From positions 28,451 to 92,450 of the forward strand of contig NZ_JASITE010000025.1 in NCBI RefSeq assembly GCF_030767025.1: 64,000 nt of DNA. Reading direction: 5' to 3'. The stretch is from Nocardia sp. CC227C. GTDB taxonomy: Bacteria; Actinomycetota; Actinomycetes; Mycobacteriales; Mycobacteriaceae. The notes under the pieces were generated by a model, which was not told the origin of the DNA, did not search any database, and was given only the letters and a program-made list of their open reading frames with translations. Shown in pieces: positions 25,225 through 32,400 of this stretch; positions within the stretch are counted from its first letter, which is position 1; each line of letters opens with the position of its first letter. Made by a program: the position numbers and the translations under genes.

Positions 25225-25749
25225 TCAGCTTTCCAGCAAGCTGATGCCGCGCACGATGAACGCCGGATTCGTGAACTCGATTCCGACAATGCTCGTATAG
25301 GTTAGGGTTTCGCCGGTCGTTGTCACCTCCGCACGGAACTCGTCGTCTTCCACGATATTCCTCAGCTCGTCGCCTCTGGTACCCAACATGAGGTCGACAT
25401 CCCACGTCGTGGGGTCTGGAGTGGCCCCGCCAACAACTCGAATGATGTCGTCCTCGGCCTCGTCCTTCATGGACTGCTCAACTCGTCCATAGACGACGAT
25501 CGCGCGATCTTTGTGGTCGGCGGGGTTCTTCGCGATCAGTTTCAGGTCGCGTTCGGTGATCGTTTCGAAAGCGATCGGTGCGGTGTCGGCTCCACTCGGC
25601 GCTGTTTCAGTGTCTGCGGGTACCTCCACGGCGGTGGTCGATGTCGTGGCTGTCGTCGTGTCCGTGGTGGTTTCGGAGCCGCATGCGGTGAGTCCGGCGG
25701 TGGCGGCGGCGATGGTGACTGCGGCGGTGAGGCGGCGGGCGGCGGGCAT
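25225..25749 (-). CDS. Lipoprotein of the amplified island family (copy 2)
   Basis: 174 residues from ATG 25749 (ATG 25755 also possible), with AAGGAGG upstream. The lipobox is GLTAC. The mature part has the family core FETITERDLKLIAKNPADHK, RAIVVYGRV, VGGATPDPTTWDVDLMLGT, EDDEFRAEVTTTG and a C-terminal FTNPAFIVRGISLLES. It is the most divergent of the intact copies: VVGGAT replaces the cysteine-bearing VCGAT/LCGAS of the others. It lies downstream of the regulator fragment, mirroring the presumed ancestral order. Confidence 0.8.
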   Translation of the reverse strand: MPAARRLTAAVTIAAATAGLTACGSETTTDTTTATTSTTAVEVPADTETAPSGADTAPIAFETITERDLKLIAKNPADHKDRAIVVYGRVEQSMKDEAEDDIIRVVGGATPDPTTWDVDLMLGTRGDELRNIVEDDEFRAEVTTTGETLTYTSIVGIEFTNPAFIVRGISLLES

Positions 25750-25777
25750 GGGCATTGTCCTCCTTGCATGAGCATTC

Positions 25778-25798
25778 GGAACCGGGCGAACCGGTTCC
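25778..25798 (-). promoter_or_regulatory. Leader palindrome of lipoprotein copy 2
   Basis: It has the same GGAACCG/CGGTTCC arms as copies 1 and 4 but a quite different loop, about 30 bases before the start codon on the minus strand. Confidence 0.6.
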
Positions 25799-25993
25799 GG
25801 TCTCCGGGTGGTGGCCCCGGCCCTGTGACCGTATCGCGGAGGTACTCGGAACGCTTGTCGGCGTGGCTGTTTCGGTGGGTGCGGTGCCGAGCGGCGTCGT
25901 TAGGCCAAGGGTGCGGTGGCGGTGGGCTGCGCGGGCGGGTGAGTCGATGGACCGGTGTCTACCTGCGGTTTTGGTGTTTCTCGACGTTGGGTG

Positions 25994-26022
25994 TTGACAA
26001 TATCCGCGGCTTAGGTGAGACT
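25994..26022 (+). promoter_or_regulatory. Possible promoter upstream of repeat R2
   Basis: A perfect TTGACA lies at 25994-25999. With a 17-base spacer the -10 would be GAGACT at 26017, which is weak; TATGTG at 26022 is better but spaced 22 bases. The DNA here is less GC-rich than its surroundings. Any transcript would run into R2, its hairpin and the micro-ORF. Confidence 0.35.
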
Positions 26023-26091
26023 ATGTGCAGCGCCAGAGCTGCGCCCTCATCCCGAAAATGTCGGGAAATCATCTCTTAAGCAAGCGATTAC

Positions 26092-26289
26092 GATCGCACG
26101 CCGTACCGCATGTGAGAAGCCCTCGATCCGCTACTGGATTCGGGGGTTTCGTTGTAAGAGGATGTGCGGCGATCACCGAACCAAGGAGTCAGCATGGATT
26201 TCGTATCCGACGTTGTCACGACGTGACTGAACCGGGCGGCCGACCGAATTCGGTTGTATGTAATTCGGTGGCCGCATGCGACATCGGTC
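26092..26289. repeat. Dispersed repeat R2 (partner of R1 at 23981)
   Basis: A near-copy of R1 including the hairpin (about 26117-26148), GGCGATCACCGAACCAAGGAG and the micro-ORF. It continues into the 3' end of broken lipoprotein copy 3. Together with R1 it delimits a 2.1 kb direct repeat unit containing one lipoprotein, the decayed tail-gene start and lipoprotein copy 2. The 5' flank from 25756 to 26091 holds the copy 2 leader and a possible promoter but no gene. Confidence 0.8.
26194..26226 (+). CDS. Ten-codon micro-ORF in repeat R2
   Basis: It encodes MDFVSDVVTT behind AAGGAG with TGA stop, differing from the R1 copy at residues 6 and 7 and by two synonymous Thr codons. The frame, length and ribosome-binding site are kept. 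Confidence 0.35.
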   Translation: MDFVSDVVTT

Positions 26290-26625
26290 TCAGCTGTCCA
26301 GCAGGCTGATTCCGCTGACCCAGAACGAAGGGTTCGATATCTCGCCGATAGCGCTCGTATAACTGGAGGTTCGACCGGTCGACCTCAGCTCCGCACGCAC
26401 TCGATCGTCTTCCACGATGTTCTTCAGCACATCGCTCTCAGTACCGATCATTACCTGTGTATCCCAAGTAGCCGAATCCGGTGACGTGCCACAAAGCAGC
26501 TGAGCGATATCAGCACCATTTATCTCGTCCTTCATCGTCTGTGTGACCCTCCCGTACACGATAATCGCGCGGTCCTTATGATCCGCAGGGTTCTTCGCGA
26601 TGAGTTTCAGTTCCCGTTCGGTGAC
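26290..26625 (-). pseudogene. Broken lipoprotein copy 3
   Basis: Only the C-terminal two thirds of the family domain remain, from VTERELKLIAKNPADHK to FWVSGISLLDS. Signal peptide, lipobox and start are gone. Just upstream the frame is closed by a TGA derived from the end of copy 4, so the break fuses directly into the neighbouring copy, as expected from unequal recombination between tandem copies. Confidence 0.8.
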
Positions 26626-26649
26626 GAGAACTTCGGAGGCATTGTGGCC

Positions 26650-27174
26650 TCAACTGTCGAGAAGGCTGATGTCGAACACCCAGAACGCAGGGTTTGATAT
26701 CTTCCCCAAGGCACTCGTGTAACTGGAAGTCTGACCAGTCGACCTAATTTGCGCGCGCACGACATCGCCCTCCACGATATTCTTCAGTCGGTCGCTGTTA
26801 GTGCCGATCATTATCCGAGTATCCCACGTATTTGGATCCGGAGAAGCGCCGCAGAGTAGCTGGGAAATGTCGACATCGCCGGTGCTGGGTGTCAGTGTTT
26901 GGAGGACCCTGCCGTACACGATGATTGCCCGGTCCGTGTGGTCGCCGGGGTTCTTCGCGATGAGTTTCAGTTCGCGCTCGGTGATTGTTTCGAAGGTCGC
27001 TGGGGCGGCTGGATCGGTGTTCTCCGTGGCCGTTTCGGTTGTTGATGCTGACGGCGTCGCGCTTGTTGACTCGGTAGCTGTCGCTGTTTCTTGGCCGGAG
27101 TCGGTTCCGCATGCGGCGATAGCGGTGGCCGCGGTGACAACTAGCGCTGTCGTGAGACGACGGGCAGTGGTCAT
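26650..27174 (-). CDS. Lipoprotein of the amplified island family (copy 4, next to the tail genes)
   Basis: 174 residues from ATG 27174 with GAGGAGG upstream. The lipobox is AIAAC, followed by GTDSGQE as in copy 1. The family core is intact: FETITERELKLIAKNPGDHT, RAIIVYGRVLQ, QLLCGASPDPNTWDTRIMIGT, VEGDVVRAQIRSTGQTSSYT, NPAFWVFDISLLDS. It is divergent from the tail operon across a 309-bp control region that is itself duplicated at 24720. This is the copy most likely to be functionally tied to the tail genes. The function is unknown; surface exclusion or immunity is only a hypothesis. Confidence 0.8.
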   Translation of the reverse strand: MTTARRLTTALVVTAATAIAACGTDSGQETATATESTSATPSASTTETATENTDPAAPATFETITERELKLIAKNPGDHTDRAIIVYGRVLQTLTPSTGDVDISQLLCGASPDPNTWDTRIMIGTNSDRLKNIVEGDVVRAQIRSTGQTSSYTSALGKISNPAFWVFDISLLDS

Positions 27175-27202
27175 GGGTGTTCTCCTCCTCGTGTGCACAT
27201 GA

Positions 27203-27223
27203 GGAACCGATGGAGCCGGTTCC
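27203..27223 (-). promoter_or_regulatory. Leader palindrome of lipoprotein copy 4
   Basis: GGAACCG-N7-CGGTTCC on the minus strand about 30 bases before the start codon. Its loop differs by one base from copy 1. Confidence 0.6.
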
Positions 27224-27427
27224 GGCCTACTCGGTCACCAGGAACCGGAGGCTCCTGCGAGCCTATCGCAGTGCGACCGAAAGCACCTGTCGGCCAATGG
27301 CGTTCGGGATCAACCACGCGGCAGGCCTGTCTCGACTTCCAAGTCTTTCGACGCCGCAAGCCGTAATTCGAATGACTCTCGGCTCTTGGGATGCTGTTTT
27401 CGTCCGGTTCGCGATACCGGAGGTTCT

Positions 27428-27499
27428 GTGAATTTCAGATCGTTCTCGGGACCGGAGTTACTCAATGAGAAAGGAGGTAGTCAGTGGTCGAGATCGTAG
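27428..27499 (+). CDS. Possible 23-codon leader ORF overlapping the first tail gene
   Basis: GTG 27428 has GGAGG seven bases upstream. Its frame runs into the first codons of the tail gene at 27484 and stops at TAG 27497-27499. In the duplicate at 24720 the first 15 codons align without gaps. It could couple translation of the tail operon, but the evidence is weak. Confidence 0.25.
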   Translation: MNFRSFSGPELLNEKGGSQWSRS

Positions 27500-27888
27500 T
27501 CTTTCCCGATATCGAATCGCTTGTCGAGACGTATCTTTCGGCGCAGCTGGCCGATCGCGGTGACAACACCCCCATTGCGCGAACAGCACCCGCGGACCCG
27601 CCCGCCCGACTGATCAGGCTCACCAGCTTCTGGGGTGAGGACACCGGGCGGGCGCTGGCGTCGCGATTCGTCACCGTCCAATGCACGGACGCGACCAGTG
27701 CCGATGCGGCGGACTTGGCCGAGTTGTGTTTCGCGATCCTGCGCGGTGCGCGGCACGATCCATCGATGCCGAGCGTCCGTGACGTGGTGGCGGTCGACCG
27801 GCCTTCGGATCGGTTGCCCGAGCCCGATCCCTATCGCCCGAACTACCAGTTCACCCTCTCCTTCCTGGTGCGCGGGCAAGCCCGATAG
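27484..27888 (+). CDS. Phage tail-terminator-like protein (first gene of the tail cluster)
   Basis: 134 residues from GTG 27484, behind a perfect AAAGGAGG. By size and place, directly before the tail-tube gene, it fits the tail terminator that caps the tube at its head-proximal end. Motifs are modest: VEIVVFPDIESLVETYLSAQL, a FWGEDTGRALASRFVTVQC strand and YRPNYQFTLSFLVRG at the end, as in other actinophage proteins at this position. No connector, portal or capsid gene precedes it. A decayed copy of its 5' part lies at 25029. Confidence 0.65.
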   Translation: MVEIVVFPDIESLVETYLSAQLADRGDNTPIARTAPADPPARLIRLTSFWGEDTGRALASRFVTVQCTDATSADAADLAELCFAILRGARHDPSMPSVRDVVAVDRPSDRLPEPDPYRPNYQFTLSFLVRGQAR

Positions 27889-27951
27889 GGCTCCGCGCCA
27901 TTTCCACACAGTTCTCAGGCCCGGTCCACAATGCCTGAAAGGGGCACAACT

Positions 27952-28515
27952 ATGGCAAGCACTGTCAACAACGTCTACGCGGCCATGCCGAAGGCGACCG
28001 GAGCGGTGCTGCGCGCACCGCTCGCCACCGCGGGTCCGACCAGCGCCACCGATGCGCTGGACGCCGCGTTCGTCGACTGCGGTTACATCGGCGAAGAGGG
28101 CTTCACCGAGTCGAATACCCGAGAGACCGAGAAGAAGAAGGCTTTCGGCGGCTCCACGGTGAAGGTCCTGCAGACCGACTACACCGCGACCCTGAAGTTC
28201 GCCTTCCTCGAGTCGACCAATGCCGATGTGCTCAAGGCGGTGTTCGGCGATGACAATGTCACCGTCGACGGCACCACCGGCGCCATCACCGTCGAGAAGA
28301 ACAAGAAGGCGCTGCCGCACAATTCGTGGGTCATCGACACCGTCGACGACGCGGTCGGCTCCATCCGGACCTACATTCCGGACGGCCAGATCACCGCCGT
28401 CGAGGACATCGTGAAGGTGCACACCGACGCGATCATGTACACGGTCACCATGGAGTGCTTCGAGGACGCCAGCGGCAACAACATCTACGAGTTCATCAAC
28501 AAGACCGCCGCCTGA
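27952..28515 (+). CDS. Major tail tube protein
   Basis: 187 residues from ATG 27952, with GAAAGGGG upstream; an earlier in-frame ATG at 27931 lacks such a site. The sequence has the pattern of siphovirus tube proteins in actinophages: VYAAMPKATGAVLRAP at the start, AFVDCGYIGEEGFTESNTR, then alternating beta strands and a C-terminal YTVTMECFEDASGNNIYEF. It should polymerise as hexameric rings around the tape measure. A strong hairpin after it may keep its expression above that of the following genes. Confidence 0.85.
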   Translation: MASTVNNVYAAMPKATGAVLRAPLATAGPTSATDALDAAFVDCGYIGEEGFTESNTRETEKKKAFGGSTVKVLQTDYTATLKFAFLESTNADVLKAVFGDDNVTVDGTTGAITVEKNKKALPHNSWVIDTVDDAVGSIRTYIPDGQITAVEDIVKVHTDAIMYTVTMECFEDASGNNIYEFINKTAA

Positions 28516-28550
28516 CGGTCGCGCCCACGCGCGACTCGTAGCACCCGTAC

Positions 28551-28601
28551 CGCCCGGTGAGGTCACATCGACCCATGGACCGGGCCTGCCCTCACCGGGC
28601 G
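28551..28601 (+). terminator. Attenuator-like hairpin after the tube gene
   Basis: A perfect 12-bp stem, CGCCCGGTGAGG with CCTCACCGGGCG, encloses a 27-base loop in the 150-bp gap between the tube and chaperone genes. It is likely a partial terminator that lets the abundant tube protein be made in excess. Confidence 0.55.
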
Positions 28602-28665
28602 GGCCTCGAAAAGCCCGGTCCCCCAATCTTTTCAATCACAACGATGCATCGAAAGGTCCGGTCCC

Positions 28666-28923
28666 ATGATGGAGAAGTTCACCTACACCGCCCGCAACGG
28701 CAAGAAGATCACCCTGCCGCGCTTCGACAACATTCCGTTCGGCGTGATCCGCAAGCTCCGCAAGGAGGGTGAGACCGAGCAGTTCTTCGGGCTCATCGAA
28801 GGAGTGTGCAGCGCGAAGGATCTGACGGTGATCGACGCGATGAGCCAAGCCGAGGTGCGTGAGGTGATGACCGCCTGGCAGCGCGAGTCGGCGGTCGAAC
28901 TGGGGGAATCCTCAGCCTCCTAG
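28666..28923 (+). CDS. Tail assembly chaperone, short form (gpG-like)
   Basis: 85 residues from ATG 28666 or 28669. It begins MMEKFTYTARNGKKITLPRF and ends VELGESSAS, in the standard place between tube and tape measure. It coats the tape measure protein and recruits tube subunits. The -1 frame downstream stays open and encodes a fitting extension, so the long form is probably made by programmed frameshifting near the end of this gene, as for gpG/gpGT in lambda. Confidence 0.82.
   Translation: MMEKFTYTARNGKKITLPRFDNIPFGVIRKLRKEGETEQFFGLIEGVCSAKDLTVIDAMSQAEVREVMTAWQRESAVELGESSAS
28902..28908 (+). other. Candidate -1 frameshift slippery site
   Basis: GGGGGAA lies over codons GGG GAA of the short chaperone. 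A one-base backward slip gives ELGE then ILSLLELYEQHGEAVE, joining the two frames smoothly. The P-site slip is perfect and the A-site pairing imperfect, as in several phage sites. Confidence 0.65.
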
Positions 28924-29336
28924 AGCTGTACGAACAGCACGGGGAGGCTGTCGAAGCCGATCTCATCCGAGCCGGTGTCCGCTTGCGCGACGTCGGCTCG
29001 AACCGTTTCACCTGGCGCGATTTCGCCGTCCTGATTCGCGAATCCTCCTCCGACAGCGCCCTGTTCCGGGCCATGCATCCCGATCGGTACCGGTGGGGGC
29101 AGGTCGAGCATCTGCTGGCCGATCTGGTGGATGTGGCGAACCTGCTCCTGTGGAGCAAGACCAAGGACGGCAGTCGCAACCGCAACCGTCCCTCGCCGTA
29201 CCCGCGCCCGGGGGTGGAGGACAAGACCAAACGACGGGTACGCGGCACGGCGATCCCCATGGACCAGGTACGGGCCAGGCTGGCCGCCGTCCGGGCCCGC
29301 GAACCGGCGTCACCGGAGCAGGCGACGTCGGCGTAA
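28908..29336 (+). CDS. Tail assembly chaperone, frameshifted T extension (gpGT-like)
   Basis: This frame has no good start of its own with a ribosome-binding site; a TTG at 28983 would cut into the conserved part. Read from 28908 after the shift it gives about 142 residues: ILSLLELYEQHGEAVEADLI, RDVGSNRFTWRDFAVLIRES, ALFRAMHP, and WGQVEHLLADLVDVANLLLW followed by a basic, Arg/Pro-rich tail. That pattern is typical of the T domain in actinophage chaperones. The T part is thought to bind tube subunits. Confidence 0.78.
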   Translation: MLSLLELYEQHGEAVEADLIRAGVRLRDVGSNRFTWRDFAVLIRESSSDSALFRAMHPDRYRWGQVEHLLADLVDVANLLLWSKTKDGSRNRNRPSPYPRPGVEDKTKRRVRGTAIPMDQVRARLAAVRAREPASPEQATSA

Positions 29337-29421
29337 TCACTCGAATCCGAGCAGTATTCGGTCTGCTCGGCCCGTCACCCCGTGAATCTCGGGGCGGACC
29401 CACGAACTGAACAGAGGTGTC

Positions 29422-32400
29422 ATGGCCATCGAAGCAGTACGTGACTTCGGCATCGACGTCGCGGTCACCTTGGAACGAGCGCTGACAATGGCGTTCGATG
29501 AGGCGTCAGGTGCGGTGGACAGGGGCATGGACCAGCTGTTCGCTTCGGCTCCGGGGGCGCTGAACGCCGCTCTGCGACAGAGCTTCAACGGTGCGTCCGG
29601 TGTCGTGCACTCGGCATTGGACGACGCGTTCGACGGCACGTCGGACGCGGTGAACACCGCCTTCGAGAATGCTTTCAATACGGCGTCTCCCACGGTGAAC
29701 AACGCCATCCACCAGGTATTCGCTGGTGCCAGCGGCGCGGTGAACGACGGGTGGGAACGGGCTTTCGGTTCGTCTCCCGAAGCGGTGAACTCGCTGTTGC
29801 TCAATACGTTCGCCTCCGCCGAAGGCGCGGTGAACACTGCCCTGGAGGGTGCGTTCTCGAGGGCCTCGGGGGCGGTCGACGACGCGCTGCTGAGCGTGTT
29901 CGAGTCCGCCCCGGCCGTGCTCGACACCGCGCTGAACGCCGCCTTTGCCAGGGCTTCGGATTCATTGAACGGTGCCCTCGTGGGTTTGATGACGGATGGG
30001 CCGCAGAGCGCGCTGGCCGGTGCCGTGGACGGACTGCTCGGCGCATCGCCGCAGCAGGTGGCCGATGCCGTGCGCGATGTCTTCCAGTCGGCGCCGGCTG
30101 CGGTGCGGACGGCGGTCGCCGACGCCTTCCACGCGGCTCCCGGGGCGGTGAACAGCGCGCTGGACGCCGCGTTCGTGACGGCGCCACAGCGGCTGAGCGC
30201 CGCAGTCGACGCCGCCTTCGAACCGACCGCCGGTGCCCTGAACACGGCGCTGGACGCGGTGTTCGCCGACGCCTCCACAGCCGTGGACACGGCGCTGGAC
30301 GCCGCGTTCGGTGGTGTTTCGGAGACGGCGAACAACACTCTGAACGATGCGTTCGACCAAACACACGACACGGTGAACAGCGCCCTGGAGGGGGTGTTCG
30401 GCACTGCTTCCGACACCGTGAACGGTGCGTGGGCGAGCGTTTTCGGCTCCTCACCCGAGGCCTTGAACACCGCGATGGACGCGGTGTTCGGTTCTACGCA
30501 GGAGGCGGTGAATGGTGTCCTGCTTGACGCGTTCGCCTCGGCGCAGGGCACGGTGAACACCGCACTGGAGAGCGTGTTCGCCGAGGCCACCGGCACCATC
30601 AAGGGCGTCGTCGACAATGCCTTCGGCAGTGTTCGGGGAACGCTGAACAATGCGCTGAAGGGTGCTTTCGACCAGGGAGCGAATCTTGCGGGCAGTCTGG
30701 GCAAGCTCGATCCCAGGCTGCTCGCCGTGAAGACCCGGGCCATGGCCGCCGCAGCCGGAACCAAAGCCATGACCCTGGCGACCACGGCTTCGGCCAAGGC
30801 CACGACGGTATGGGCGACCGCGAAGAAGGGCGCTGCGGTCGCGGCACGGGCATTCAACACCGCCTTGCGGGCGAATCCACTGGGCCTGATCCTCACCGCC
30901 ATCACAGCGGTGGTCGGGGCGCTGACCTGGTTCTTCACCCAGACCGAGAGCGGAAAGCAGATCTGGGCGACGGTGTGGTCCGGCATTCAGTCGGCCATGG
31001 CCACCGCGTGGGAGTTCATCCAACCGATCTGGAACGGATTCCTGGGCGCGCTGGGCAGGGTCGGGGAGATGCTGAACTGGCTGTGGACCGAGGTCGTGCA
31101 GCCGGTGTTCGCGCTCATTGGCGCGGCGTTCCAACTGTGGTGGAACGGTTACGTGCAGCCGATTTGGAGTGCTTTCACCGCCGCGCTCGAGGTGGTGGGC
31201 GGGGTGCTGAATTGGCTGTGGGAATCGGTGGTGCAGCCGGTGATCGGCCTCATCGCCGAGGCGATCTCGCTGTGGTGGAACTACTACGTGCAGCCGATCT
31301 GGAATGCCTTTACCGCCGCGCTCGAGATGGTGGGCGCGGTGCTGAACTGGCTGTGGGAGACGGTCGTGCAGCCCGTGATCGGGCTCATCGGCGAACGCAT
31401 CTCCTCCGTGTGGAATGGGATCAAGCCGGTCTGGGATGGGTTTCAGGCGGCCCTGCACACCGTCGGCGCTGCCTTCCGGTCGATGTGGGAGGAATACATC
31501 AAGCCTGCATGGGACACCTTCCAGACCGCGTTCCAAACCGGTTGGGACACGATCAAGAACGCGATCGAGACCGGAAAAGGGTGGTTCGAAGGTCTTCGCA
31601 CGACGATCGAGGAGATCATCAACAAGATCTCGGACTTGTGGAACTCCATCGAGATCCCAGGACCGCTTGCGAGCGCGCTCGAGGGCGCTGCGAATGCGCT
31701 CGACGCGACAAATGCGCTGCCTTGGGTGGGGGGCAAAGCCTCCGGCGGCTATATTTCCGGCCCCGGCACCGGCACCAGTGACTCCATCCTGGCCCGCCTC
31801 TCCAACGGCGAATTCGTCATCAACGCCGCCTCCACCCGACGCAACCGCCCACTGCTGGAAGCGATCAACAACGGTGCCGTCCCCGGCTACGCCACCGGCG
31901 GCTTCGTCACCAAGAGCGGCCTGATCGAACTCGCCAAGCAGGTGGACGGCAAGCCCTACGAATGGGGCGGAACCAACTGGGGCGACTGTTCCGGTGCGGT
32001 GTCGGCCCTCGCGAACTACGTTGCCGGACGGCCTCCGTTCGATACCCGATTCTGGACGGGCAATCAGGCCGAAGCGCTCGCCCAGCGCGGATTCGAGTCC
32101 GGGCTCGGCCCCTCCGGCAGCCTGCGGATCGGCTGGTTCACCGGCGGCCCGTACGGCGGCCACACCTCGGCGACCTTGCCGAACGGCGTGAACTTCGAGA
32201 TGGGCGGCAAGTCCGGCAATGGACAGTACGGCGGTACCGCGGTCGGTGCGAACGCCCCGGCGTACACCAACCACGCCCATTTCGTCTTCGACACCGTCAG
32301 CGAGCAGAGTCCCGCGTCGCAGCCGCCGACGACCGGAGGCGAATCACCCAACCAGAACGTCGATTCCGGTGATAGCGACCTCTCCCCGGCACAGCAGCGC

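Noticed and set aside
29337..30986. 549-codon frame antisense to the tape measure start
   Set aside because: It is Ala/Pro/Ser-rich, mirrors the 15-residue repeats and has no ribosome-binding site. It comes from the periodic GC-rich coding sequence opposite.
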